Assembly: GCA_002914845.1 (NCBI GenBank)
Contig: JXTC01000003.1
Coordinates: 714,176-778,175, forward strand
Reading direction: 5' to 3'
DNA length: 64,000 bases
Source of the DNA: Trema orientale
Lineage: Eukaryota > Streptophyta > Magnoliopsida > Rosales > Cannabaceae
Of the stretch, positions 1-11,724 are shown piece after piece. The translations under genes were made by a program, and so were the position numbers. Position 1 is the first letter of the stretch. Each line of letters opens with the position of its first letter. The notes under the pieces were generated by a model that did no database searches, was not told the origin of the DNA, and saw nothing but the letters and a program-made list of their open reading frames with translations.

Positions 1-309
1 TAATACTATACACTCATATAGTCAATTGTTTTGAGAAAATTTTTGAATGTTCCTGGGCCAATCTTCCGCTGCGAAAATCGTTTTTAGTTCCAACAGTGCT
101 AACCCTATTTTTCATTCTCGTATGAAACACATCGCTACCGACTTCCATTTTGTTCGAGACCAAATTGCTACACGTCATTTGCGTATCTCTCATGTTCATA
201 TTTCTGACTAAGTTGTTGATTCTCTTACAAAGCCGCTGTCTTGACTTCATTTTTAAAATCATCGGAATAAGATTGGTGCCTTCAATGGCCAGTCAATCTT
301 GCAGGGGCA
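1..309 (+). pseudogene. Copia retrotransposon RNase H C-terminal fragment
   Basis: The plus strand at about 105-245 reads, with an in-frame stop, as the end of a Ty1/copia polyprotein: a stretch like NPIFHSRMKHI, then DFHFVRDQIA, then DSLTKPLS, which is the usual RNase H tail with its tKHI, HFvRe and LTKPL motifs. A purine-rich tract (GCAGGGGCA, 301-309) just before TGTTAAG fits a polypurine tract bordering the 3' LTR. The stop in the middle and the cut at the window edge show it is dead or at least partial here. The element continues to the left of the window. Confidence 0.7.
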
Positions 310-600
310 TGTTAAGTCAATACTATTGGTTAAGTCACTGTCCTCTCCATAATCTTCTCATTGATTCTTGGTGATAAATTTATGGATACGATCTAATTCT
401 GGGTGCTTAAAACATGACACGATATCTCCTTTATTTTACAATTATTGTGTAAATATTCTTTATTCAATTATGTATATATTTTGACAACTGGTAGGATTAG
501 TTTCCTTTTATTTTTCGGTAATTCACTTTTATAAAGCCTTGTACAATTCAGAAATAATATAATACAATTTCACGTCCATTTACCTTGCCTCCTTAGAAAT
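310..600 (+). mobile_element. Probable 3' LTR of the copia element
   Basis: Begins with TG directly after the polypurine-like tract at 301-309. It is AT-rich and non-coding, as expected for a short copia LTR. The right end is not fixed: I see no clear CA end with a matching duplication, so 600 is an estimate. Confidence 0.45.
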
Positions 601-1072
601 ATGGAGTTAGAACCATTTGGCTTACATATATACTATGCCTCGCACGATCACTCCTCTAAATAAAAATGTTAAAGGCGTTATTGGTCCCTCACAGTATTAG
701 TCTCTCCCCTCTCTCTTCCACCTCTTGCTCCTCTCTTTCATCAATCTCTCCCATAGCCGTACATGGCTCTCAAATCTTCAAGACTGAGAAAGCTAGTTTC
801 ATCACAATGTAAAGAAATTAATTCCAATTAGGACTCGGGACTAAGAAAAAAATTGCGACTATTGAGATGTTGCCTTGACATTACGGAGAAACACGTGAAT
901 AAATGCCAACTAGAACCCCAAATATATTAATCTCATACATAAGGCTTCGGATGAGGTAGTCAACGCTATCAAAGAAAATTTTGTTGATCCGTAAAATGTT
1001 AAAGGCTATTTAAGTGTAAATCAAGTGTACGTACTGTGGAGAGAGAGGGGTGCGTTAGAAGAAAATTCAAGA
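601..1072. other. Non-coding stretch upstream of UTP23
   Basis: AT-rich with CT-rich patches near 700-750. I see no gene, RNA or defined element. Confidence 0.5.
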
Positions 1073-1154
1073 TGGAGGAGTAGAGTAGTTTATTTTTCTT
1101 CCTTTTCGTCCTATGGAGGAGTAGAGTAGTTTATTTTTCTTCCTTTTCGTCCTA
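1073..1154. repeat. Perfect 41-bp tandem duplication
   Basis: The segment 1073-1113, starting TGGAGGAGTAGAG, is repeated exactly at 1114-1154. It lies about 500 bp upstream of the UTP23 start. The copies show no differences, so it is a young duplication. Confidence 0.95.
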
Positions 1155-1661
1155 TTCTGTTTGAGTTATATTCCGTGTATAAAATATTTTATATCATCAA
1201 TATTCTGATCATAGCTAGGTTTAATCCGACGGTTCAAAATAAATGACTTCACGTAGGGCCAAAAGTAGAGTGGGAACTTACTCCAGACGGTCCCATATGG
1301 ATATTGTCAGACAAACCCTAAAAATAGTAGGGTTTAATTTGTTTCTTAATAAGCTCTTTACTACCCTTCTCTCTCGACTCGGTTCTCATCAAAGTCCACC
1401 TTTACATATTCCCATCTCCAAATTAATCTGTCGGAGTACCCGTTACGAGCTCTGTTGCCTCCCCTGCTAAATCTCTAGATCTCCAAGGTTTCGTCTCGAT
1501 CTATCGTTCCGTCTTTCAGTTTATATATATGTGTGTATATATATTATATAGGAATAAACTTGTTTAATTTTTGAGTAATCTCTTTTCGGTGTTTCAGATA
1601 CAACCGTAACCCAGAAGTCCATTACTCCATTCTTTGATTTTTGTTCTTTGGGTTTTAACAG

Positions 1662-4209
1662 ATGAGAATTAAAAGGCACAAGCGGCTGAAGAGGGCAGTG
1701 AAGTTCTACACAACTTGCTGCGGTTTTAGAAAGCCCTTCAGAGTATTCTGCTGTGGTACTTTTGTTCATCACTTGATTGACAGACGCATTATACGCATTG
1801 CGCCTGCTGACCATCTCCTCTCTGACCTTCTACATTCCCCAGTCAAGCTTTTTACTACCAAGTACTTTCTTTCTGCCCCTCGCCCTCGCCCCTTTCAACT
1901 TTTAAAGATAAATATTAAGTAAAATTAATTAAAATATAGAAATCTTCTTTATAATTGCAGATGTATTATTGCGGAGTTGAAAAGGCTTGGTCGATCATAT
2001 ACTGAGGCTCTTGATGCCGCTCGGAGCCTCATAACTGCCACGTATATATCCTTTTGTTTTTCAGTGTTTTTATCTTTTCCTGTTGATCACTCTTATTTTT
2101 GTTAGCTTCCATATGGTATTGGGCTTAAGCTTAACTTCTTATTCCTATCATGTTGACTGTGTGAACATCAGATGTAACCATGAAGAAATCAAGGGTGGAG
2201 ATGCTTGCATTCGTGACTTAATCGGCAGAACTAATGATGACCACTTCTTTCTTGCTACTACGGACAAAGGTCTGCGGAAGAAGTTCAGAGAGGTGTGTGA
2301 GTTTTTCTTTGGATTTTGCTTGAACCAGTGATTAAATTGTGTATTTGAGCAAGTATTTTTGTTTTTGTTTTGTTCTACATGGCAGGTACCCAATACTCCT
2401 ATAATATATGCTTCAAAAAATGCTGTGACGCTGGAATCGCCCTCAGCGTTTCAACACTCTTATGTGAAAAAGATGGAAGAAAAACGTTCTCACATGAGTT
2501 TGTTTGAGTATAAGTTGCTGTATAAGAGAAGATCTGATGTACAAAATCCTGATGATGATCCAGAAAACAAGGGAACGCAAGATCAGCAAACTCTACTAAA
2601 CAAGAAGAAAAACCGTAATAGATTGGAGATTAAGGATAGAGTTCAGTTCAAGAGAAAAATAGCAAAGGTCACAAAAGTTATTCTTATGTATCTTGAACAC
2701 GTGATTGCCTCTTTCAAAAAAAAAAAAAACGTGATTGCCTAAAATGTTTCAATTAATGGTCCTTCTATGAATTATTTTGCAGGCTCCGAATCCACTTTCA
2801 TGCTTGAAGAAAAAGAAGAAGCCTGGAAATAAAAATACTATACCGAAGAAGGTTAACTTTTTTTCTTTTATGCTTTAAAATTAGAGTTTGGCTTTATATA
2901 TATATATATGATCATTTGGGTTGTAATGAACCATTAAAGTTTCTTAAACAATGTCATTTTGCCTTTTTTTTTTTTTTTCCTTTTTCTTTTCTTTCAAATT
3001 TATAAATTTTTTTACATATTGAACTATCGGTTGCTGCAACACGCGTCTCAACTGTTCAAGCATTGACATTCTCAAGTACTTAAGATCTCTATAGTCTGTC
3101 CTCTTTCTTCTTCTTTTTCATTTTTCTTTTTTTTTTCTCCAGTTTCTTTTACTCAAGTAGTGGTTTCTTTCACTTAAAGTAGCTGCTCAATTTGTCTTGT
3201 CAATAATTAATTTTTTTTTTCGGAAAGTATTGTCAATAATTAATGCTGTATTCTCTCTTTTGTCCTAGCTTCTATTCTCTCATTGTCGTAGTACTGTCTA
3301 AACTGTCGGTAGATATTGTCCAATTTGAGCAGTTAGTGTCAAATATTCTTTAGTGCCATTTGTTTAAACATTTTTCTCTTTGTTCAAAACTTAGCACAAG
3401 TGTCATTTTCAGTCACTTTCCTTTTAGTAGGTGTTAGGTTTTCTGACCTTCTCTCAAATATATATATTTTTTGATGTGATAATATAAATAGAAAACTAGC
3501 CTACTGAAATGACTACTGCCTTTTACAGGCATTGTCCGAAAATTCTCTTAAAAGTCCTGAATATTCTAGCTTTTCTTCAAAGAGCTATGTAGCTAGAATT
3601 AGTAATCGGTTTCTAGAGCTCTTAATTATTTTTCTTTATTTAAGTTTCTGCTATCACCACTTACTTAAGGGAGTTTAATTAGTAACTTGCATATATACAA
3701 GAAGGATCTTGCATCCCAACTGAATGGATTTTGGATGCATGCTGTGACTCAAGGGATTTCAGCACCGAAAGAGTTCAACAACTATTCCACTTGCAGAAGT
3801 TGGTGTCTCAAAATATTTTCACACAATGAGTAGAAATACCATCAGTCGAAATCTAGAAGGGAGTTCTAGAATTTTAGAAGAGATTTCTAGAAATTATTGT
3901 CTAAGACCCTTGATTGCAATTATGTTTTGCTCTTAGTGAATTTTGCTTTCTGGACTTTGTCTTTAACCATGCTAAACTTGTTTTATGTTCTCTTTACTGC
4001 CTTAGATCTTGCTTGCTTTAGATCTTTCTTTTCTTTACTGTTTTCTTGTTTTCTTTCAATCATGTACCATTGGACTGAACTTTTGATCTTTTATGCAGAA
4101 AAGTGAGGATGGGAATGTAAATAATAATCCTGGTAAAAGGAAGAGAAATAGGAAGCGCAGGTCGAAGTCAAACAAAAACAAGCAGGCGTACCAATCAGGG
4201 GACTACTAG
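1662..4209 (+). CDS. UTP23: UTP23 small-subunit processome PIN-domain protein
   Basis: UTP23 is a nucleolar factor of the small-subunit processome, needed for early 18S rRNA maturation. Exons by splice consensus: 1662-1861, 1961-2041, 2172-2292, 2386-2667, 2783-2851, 4099-4209; 864 nt, 287 aa, all phases agree. The N terminus is basic (MRIKRHKR), then FYTTCCGF, GTFVHHL and a VKLFTT core as in UTP23, and a late APNPLSC motif followed by Lys/Arg-rich tails, matching the usual plant length. The CCHC zinc ligands appear as C68, C95, H97, C106. Odd: residue 31 is Cys where UTP23 normally has the first acidic PIN residue (LCDGTF becomes FCCGTF), and a short insertion (RIIRI) follows. The start is chosen because MRxKxxKR is the family N terminus; TTTTAACAG before the ATG and GT sites near 1488 suggest a 5'-UTR intron. 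The fifth intron (1.25 kb) is empty of coding signal. A divergent relative is fused to a pseudokinase at 22867-25554 (minus). Confidence 0.88.
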
Positions 4210-5139
4210 AGAGATGCCTAAGTCCTCGATTAATTGTTTCAAAGTATTTTTTTGGTTTTTTCTTTTTGGGTTTTTCTTTTAATTAGGAAAAGCACATGAA
4301 CTATTTTTGAGTACCTGACAAATGAACAATCTTAGAAGGATTTGATTTGATTTTTCTTCCTCGAATTTCGTTATGCTTCCTGAATAATTGAACATATGAT
4401 TTTGTTCTCGGAAGGGAATTTTATTTAGAAATTGTATATAAAATGGCACATGTATAAGTACGTTAAAAATATAAAATTAAAATGTTTTGTATGAGGAACA
4501 TTTCACAAATCTGTCCTTTTCTGAGAGTCTGTTGTTATCGAAACTAGGTAAGTATATGTGTACGTTTATCCCGAAAGAGAACTGTACGTGTACGTTGTTT
4601 GCTCTTGTAAGCCTATTCGCAGCTAGGGTTTGTGATTTTTCGAATATGCGTTAATCGGCACACAACAGTACTTTTTAGGGTCTTTATCAATTTCGACTTA
4701 AAACGATGTCGAGAAATATATGACAAATTATAACTTATTTGGAAAAAAAAAAAAGACTTTATTTAAAATTTAGAAATTCGAATGCCTCCATTCCAATCAT
4801 TAAGTAAAATATTGAACCTTCAAAAATTTCTACTGTGGTCGAATAACTACTCAATTTCGACCATATCACGACAAAAATTCATGGATGAGATTGGTGAAAC
4901 AATTTAGAGTAACCTTGATTTTGAGATTTCGGCCATTTGATTAGGGTATTTTGATAAACTTAAATGAAATGTCACTAAGTTTGAGTGTTTTCTTTTTTTC
5001 TTTTTCTTTTTCTTTTATTTTTTCCCTAAAGTAAACTGCAAACGTACACCTCCCTATATTTGATTTGAGATGTTACCCAATTGTTGTTACCTGAAATTAT
5101 ATTTTCTGATTATGCACTTACTCATTTGTGTAATTAGGA
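4210..5139. other. Non-coding stretch downstream of UTP23
   Basis: AT-rich, with an A run near 4741-4754 and a T-rich tract near 4990-5025. No gene or recognisable element seen. Confidence 0.5.
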
Positions 5140-5345
5140 AACATTGAGCCACCCTCACCTATATAAAGGGGGTCCAATCTCATTGTAAAAGAGGACACAA
5201 TTCCTTCAAAAAATACTTCGCTACATTTGAGACTTAGAGATTCTTGTAATTCTACAGAAAATAGTGAAGAACAGTGGACGTAAGCTCATCTTTTTTGGGG
5301 CTGAACTACTATAAAATTCTTGTCTCTTTATTGTATAAATTTATC
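5140..5345 (+). mobile_element. Possible LTR promoter/R region fragment
   Basis: Contains CTATATAAAGGGG (TATA-like), then about 100 bp on TTCTTGTAATTC and a region ending AAAATTCTTGTCTC. This order, TATA box, leader and U5-like tract, is common in plant Ty3/gypsy LTRs. No ends, target duplication or coding part were found, so the class is a guess. Confidence 0.3.
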
Positions 5346-5782
5346 AACCCTTTTCACGCACGAGCCACATCTCGCAATTTACTAAATTCATTGTTGACAA
5401 AACCTCCGTCAACAAAGAGCAAACGGACATTAATAGATCAATGTGCATCATCATTCTCATATATATAATTATTGCACTAAAGAACAATAATGCCATGTAG
5501 TCTTAATTTGGTCCATTATCTTTACCAATACTGTCTTCACACTTGTCCTCTTGTCAGCCATGTTACCCTAAAATGGGGCATATATTACGAGTACGACAAT
5601 CGAAACAGCTAGCCATATTATTGTTCAATCTTTACGTACCCTTAATTTTCATATATGATATATAACAATGTGTGCCTCTATCTATATATCTGTGGCATTA
5701 GAAAATTAAGCTTTTCATCTTTATCTGTCATGTTTATATATAGCAGTAATCATCACTATTCAATAAGGAAATTATCAGGTGA
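5346..5782. other. Non-coding stretch
   Basis: AT-rich sequence with no recognised gene. ATTATCAG at 5771-5778 just before the zinc-finger fragment could be an old splice acceptor. Confidence 0.4.
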
Positions 5783-6217
5783 AACACAAAGCAGTCAACG
5801 CGCGAATACAAAGAATGCGGGCGAAATCACGCCATTTCAGTGCGCGGCGCCCACGCCTTGGACGGCTGCCGTGAATTTCGCCAAGCGGCGAGCAAGGATC
5901 AGAGGAAGCTTTCCTTTGTGAAGCCTGCGGTTGCCAATGGAGCTTTGACCGCAAGGAGACTGTCAACAACGGTACTGTGGTCCTCCGTGCTCCTCCAACA
6001 GCATCAACGTTTGTGCCACCTCTAATCCCCATGGGATTGGCTGATTATCATACATCACCATTTGTGATGCTTCATCCACTCCATTATACCTTTACCTTGC
6101 CTTCACAGCTTGGTGTTCACGTTTCAGACTCATCATCCGCAGCGTGACGATCATGAGCATGGGTTAGGGTTAGATTTGGAAGGTGATCAAGACTCGGAAG
6201 TTGGAATAGAAGCCTAA
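5783..6217 (+). pseudogene. ZF-HD/MIF-type zinc-finger gene, frameshifted
   Basis: One frame (5801-5900) reads REYKECGRNHA then GAHALDGCREF, the first half of the zinc finger of plant zinc-finger-homeodomain (ZHD) and mini zinc finger (MIF) proteins. Around 5900-5915 the frame must shift by one base; the next frame gives FLCEACGCQWSFDRKE, matching the second half (normally CAACGCHRNFHRK), then a Pro/Leu-rich tail to a stop near 6147. A second shift opens an acidic tail (DDHEHGLGLDLEG) ending at TAA 6215-6217. Two of the usual histidines are lost (H to Q/W and H to D). There is no start codon: TGA at 5780-5782 precedes the first frame. No homeodomain follows. GC content is clearly above the surroundings. 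Most likely a decayed intronless gene copy; a sequencing error could explain one shift but not the missing histidines and start. Confidence 0.75.
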
Positions 6218-6335
6218 TCCAATCAAATTAAGGGCCTAAGATTGAACCTTGTACCTTATATTAGCTAGCTATAATAATAACGAAGAGTTATTACTTATCG
6301 TCTCTTTTTTTGTCAAAGATGTTATGAGTTATCAA

Positions 6336-8893
6336 TGTAAAATCCTAAATTTTTTAAGGGTATAAGTGTAATTTTGGGTTAAATGGCAATCTTGTAATAT
6401 TGAATTTCCGAGTATTTAATTAATTAAATCTGAAATGTATGTGGACACATTTAGTCTAAGTTCATTTGGGGTTAAAGTGTAATTAATTTTGAAAAAGGAG
6501 GAACTTAAGTGAAAGAATCTTTTAAAAATTTGTAGCCAAAGTGAAATTTCAAAATATTATTCAATCGAATCAGAGGCTGACACGTATCCCGCTTTCTACA
6601 GTTTCTGAAATTGTATTTAAATCCCCCAAGTTTCCCTTTCTTCTTCGTGGAAGTCCCCCAGCCATAACCAAAAACTCTATCCTCTCTGTTACTGTTTATC
6701 CGAGACCACAACGGCAGCCGCGCCGCCACATGCGCCACCCCGCGTCCAAGCCGAGCCGCCGACGAAGCAACGGCAGCAAACCCTGCCGGATTTTGTCGCT
6801 GATGACCGGAAAAAAGCCACTTGAAAGTTCCGCTACCACGTCGGTTTTTTGGCTGCCGTTTCGCCATCCGACGTCCATTCACCTCAACTCCGGCACCTTG
6901 GACTCGTCTCGTCATCACCGTCATTTCCCGAGCACCCACGACCGCTAACTCGGCTCCGGTGAGAATCTCGTCACTGTAGCAATTTACATTATTTAATTTT
7001 TGTGGTATTTTTCTAATTATTTCGAATTTGAAATATTTTGTCCGAGAAAATTATACCACGTAATAGAGAAAGTTAAAACAAGGAAACTTATGGTTTTGAA
7101 GTCTTGAAACGGGATTTGGAAGAGCGTTAATTATCGAATTGAAAAAAATGGTATTTTTCTAATTATTTTCTAAAAGTGATATTTTTATAATTTTCGGATT
7201 TTTGAACTCATTTAATGCTAGGGACCACGAAATTGAGTTTTGACTTCGAATTTGGACTCAGTGAGGTCGGGACATGAATTTTGATATAAAATATCACTAT
7301 TTTTAGAAGTGGCACGGAAATTGAGAAATAGCTCGTGAATTGCACCGTTTTGCGTGCCACGGGTCGGTCCTGCACCGGGTTCCATTTTCGACAAACTTTA
7401 TATCTAACCCAATATTTTTGGGTGTTCTGAATTCAGTGGTGATCTCTTTTTTTCAATCTGAGGCTCCGTTTAAAAAGTCAACTTGTCAAGTGAACGTGAC
7501 GGGATCCGGAAACGACCGTCTGAACAATCAGTTGATCAATAGAGGACTTTTCTAGCGTTGCCATCTCGGAATAACTACTAATTTGAGGTAGGGATTCAAT
7601 TACTTAGTTTTATACATGATTTGTTTTAAAATTTGTATTATAACTATTTTGTGAAAAATTGTGAATAAAATGATATTTTGATAAACTGTTGGAAAATCTT
7701 AGATTATTCTAGAATTAGATTCTGTGATTTTTATACATATTTATAAAATCGTGATTCTTGGGTGATTTTAGCAAATTTTTTGCCTAATGTATAGTGAATT
7801 TCAGAATAATATCAAGTGGAGTTTTAAAGCATTGTTTGGTTATGTTTTGCATGGTCATTACATATATCTTGTTACATGTTGTACATACCATAGGATCACA
7901 CATGAGATATATCTTAGGCATCGCGGTATTGTAGTGGGCAGACTAGTACATCTGCTCTCGGTGAGAGCCCGTAAACCCGCTCGGGGTTTGTTTTTCTGAT
8001 TATCCTTATTCGGTAGGTGTAGGCATTCAGTTGCTCCTCCGGTTCGGTAGGTTAGACACATGGGTGTCCCTCCGATTTTTTTCTGGGATAGATATTAGGC
8101 AGAGAGTACTTAGTATACGTAGTACGAATTACTCTAGTTCGTGATGAGAGGGTGTGAGCTCATGGGATGGGTTGATTTATGATATGTACAATCTTGTAGT
8201 TTTGGTTTGGTTTTAAACATGTGATTACTATGGATTTCATTTATTTTACAACTTGGTTTATAAATGGAATTTGGAAAAGGTATAAATCATGCAGATTTGG
8301 TAAAATTGCATCCATTCAAAAAGGTAATTGAGTTTCTACTGAGCATTCACGTGCTCACCACTCTACTTCCTTCCCTTTTCCGGTGTCGATTTATTTCATG
8401 GTAAATATTCTGGTGGCTTGACAAGCATGCTTGGCGTATGCTTGCATTTCCAACCCTCTTTATTAATTTGGTTCGTACTCTTATCAACTTTCTTTTTTAT
8501 GTCAAATTTATTTAGCCAATTTTAGTATAATTACTAGGTGGAGGTATGAGGACGATTTTGCTATTAAATTAAGTACTTAGAAAGAAAAATGATTTTATGT
8601 AAATTATTTGAATTATGGGCTTAGGGTTTTAAATTGAACTTTTTCATTAAACTTTCTGATATAGTAAAAAGTTTCTAAAACTAATTATTTATAATTCCTC
8701 TAAATTTTAAATTAAGAATTTCCTAAAAATTTAAAACTAATAGATAATATCATGATTCCCAAACTTGTACAATCTTATGATTTTCTCAATTTTGACAAGT
8801 ACTTGATTTTTCTGAAATTTTAGAAATTACTGTTTATCATTGTTTCAACTTAAATTTACTAAAAGTCACGACTTTGGATTTTCGGTCGTGACA
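6336..8893 (+). mobile_element. Solo LTR, 2558 bp, with 5-bp target duplication
   Basis: Begins TGTAAAATCC and ends TTCGGTCGTGACA, so it has TG...CA ends. The 5 bases on each side are identical (ATCAA at 6331-6335 and 8894-8898), the hallmark of LTR insertion. There is no internal domain, so the full element was reduced by recombination between its LTRs. The GC-rich part at 6700-6960 and the motif near 7330-7520 recur in copies at 9781-11544 and (reversed) 47600-49503. Open frames in the GC-rich part have no recognisable domain. The length would suit a Ty3/gypsy LTR, but the class cannot be fixed without the internal region. Confidence 0.85.
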
Positions 8894-8898
8894 ATCAA

Positions 8899-9780
8899 AG
8901 TTTATGTACTGAGCTGACTCAGTCCACTTGACCCAATTTAAGTGTTTCACATTTTGAGTATGATGTACCCCAGACAAAAATTCGAGGTTGACTGTTAGTC
9001 CCCACTTTATAATTCTCACGCTTTGAGATGGTTAGTTTTCAAATTAAAATGGAAAATAACTCTTAGCTCCCAAATTATTCTTGTCAACTTGACTATGTCG
9101 CTTCTTTCACTATGATAATCGAAACTTCGTTCTGTGTTGAAATCAATAAGAACATGATCAATATTTCCTTCTCCTCTTAATAAAACGGCATCATCGACAT
9201 AATAACGACACTAAATTTAACTCCTATTGTTTTGTTTCGATTTTTGTTCGTACTCGTTTAAATTAGTGTCGTTTTCTTAAACATGTTGTTTCTTAAACTT
9301 GCAAATATCATATTAAGAAAATGTCGGAAAATGACCATGTATTTCGTAATTTTTTTTTTTTTTAACAAAATCTCCTTTGTTTAAGGAATATGAGAAAATT
9401 ACTTTGAATTTGATATTTTATTACAAAAATCTTGTAATTTGATTATTTTTAAAATTCAATCTCCACGTATCATCAAAATTAGAGAAACTGATTGAAATAA
9501 CAAAATTACTTTTAGTAAATACTAGATTTAAACTAAAAATAAATTTAAAAATTATCTATACTAATTTTCAAACGATAATTTAATTGTCCAAATGACCTTA
9601 TATGTAATATCTCATATGTTTTAAAAATAAATAAATAAATAATTAATTAATTACAGGGAAATGGGAAAAGACAAAAAGATCAAGGGTTACGTGAAATAAG
9701 TGAGGAGACTTTGGGAAACCCTATAAATGTCATTTTTTTGGAGTCTGACAAGAGAGGTGGCAATTTGGGCCGAGCCTATT
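8899..9780. other. Non-coding stretch between two LTR copies
   Basis: AT-rich, with a T run near 9350-9363 and a (TAAA)n tract near 9627-9640. No gene seen. Confidence 0.5.
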
Positions 9781-11544
9781 TGTAAAATCCTTATTTTTTA
9801 AATGGGCAAAAGAGTAATTTTACAGTCAATGGCATTTTGGTAAATACTAATTTTTGGAATATTGAAATTAAAATATCTGGAATATTAAAATTAGAGCTAC
9901 AACTTTGGAAAATTGCATAAAAATCTCCCAAAAATATCATCTTCTCACATAGATAGCTTAAGAGAGAAAGAGAGCACCGAAATTTCAAAGTTTTGCCGCT
10001 GGTACACCGTAGCTCCGATCGCCCGACACTAGCCCCTATCTTCCTCAGCTTCCGACGAAGCCACGCCGCCAAGTTTGGCAGGATTTCGTCGCCGAAAAAT
10101 AGAGATCGACCACCTTGAAGTTTCGGGCCACTGTGAGGTTTTTTGGCCATCGGAATTTCACCGGACCTCCTTTCGCGAAACTGACGGTACAGTTGGACTC
10201 GTCCTGTCGTCGCCGTTATTTCCCGACCTCTCTCGGCCGTCATCTCGTTGTCGGTAATATTTCAACAGTTTTAGCCGTTTTACCAATATGGTTAAAAAAT
10301 TATATTTTAATAATTATTTTGTTAGGTAGTTATTTTATCCGAGATAATTATATGAGGCGAAAGAGGGTAAAAATCATGAAAAATTACGGTTTGTAGAAGA
10401 TAAAATGTTATTCGGAAGTGTATTGATTTTCGAATTGAAAAATGTGGTACTTTTCTAACTCAGAACAAAAAGTACTATTCTTGCAAATCGAAACAGTGTT
10501 GGGTTGGAAATCTGTTACTATTGATATTGGACCTTGGGCTGAGATTTGAAAATTATTATTTTTTGAAATATTTATGCAAAAATGACAATTTTACAAATAA
10601 TCAGCAAAATTGATATTTTTTCAAATATTTTCGAAAGTAATATTTTCCTAAATAGTTCAATGATAATGATACTTTCTGAAATATTTTCAAAAAATATGTA
10701 CTTTTGTAAATATTCAGGAAAGATGATATTTTTATAAATACTTTGGAAAAGTGGGCGTTCTTTAAATTAATTCCAAAAAGATACATTTTCCTAATTCTCA
10801 AATTTAAAGCCCGTTTAAGGCTCGGGATCTTGAAATTGAATTCTAATTTTAAATTTTGATTTAGTGAGGTTGAAAAACGAGTTTTAATATATTATATCGC
10901 TATGTTTCAAAGTATTACAAATTCCGAGGCTTGTGAATAACGTCATTTTGCGTGCTACGGGGTGAGTTCCGTTCTGGGACCTACTTTTGACAAATTACAT
11001 GTCTAACCTAGCATTTTTGGGTGCTCTAAATTCAGTGGTAGCCTCCATTTCTCAATCTGAGGCTCCGTTGGAGAAGTCACATTTTCAAGTGAGCTTACCG
11101 GGATCCTAGAACAATCGTTCGAGCACTCACGTGACCAACTTTCGAGCACTCACATGACCAACGTGAGTTTTCTTCGAGCATCGTTAACTTGGTATGAGGA
11201 TAGTTTTGTTGTTAATTTGAGAACTTGAAATTACGAATGATTTAATGTAAATTATTTTAGACTTTGGATTAAAGCTTTCAATTGAACTTAGTTTCCTAAA
11301 ATCTATGAATTATTTATGAGTTTCCAAATAAATTAATTATAAGCTTTTTTAAACTTTAATGAATATTTTTCTTAAGTAATTAAAACTACTAAGAGTTTTA
11401 ACGGTTGTAGAATTTATAATGATTTGAGGACCAAAACGAAATTATTTAATACTTGATTTCTCCTGAATTCCATAAAACTAATATCTAATTATTTTTTAAC
11501 CTAAAATTACTAAAAGTCACAGCTTTCGATTTTCGGTCGTGACA
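9781..11544 (+). mobile_element. Second copy of the long LTR family, internally deleted
   Basis: Starts TGTAAAATCC and ends TTTCGGTCGTGACA like the copy at 6336-8893, and shares the GC-rich segment (about 10000-10255) and the block with TGCGTGCTACGG and TCTCAATCTGAGGCTCCG (about 10945-11070). It is about 800 bp shorter because the part equivalent to 7600-8400 is missing. Flanks CTATT and CCGTC do not match, so one end was probably rearranged. Confidence 0.75.
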
Positions 11545-11676
11545 CCGTCATTATGGCCCGCAGGCCAGCCCATTACTATAGCGTCCATGGCTCAACCCAG
11601 CCCTATGGGTTGGGCTAGGCCGGCCCTATGTTTTGCAGCCCAGCCAGCATAGGCAGCCCGGCCCGGTATTGTAGCA

Positions 11677-11724
<48 letters not shown>

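Noticed and set aside
6505-6948. Open frames in the GC-rich part of the LTR
   Set aside because: The block recurs at 10000-10255 and 49000-49300 as LTR sequence and the frames are not conserved among copies.
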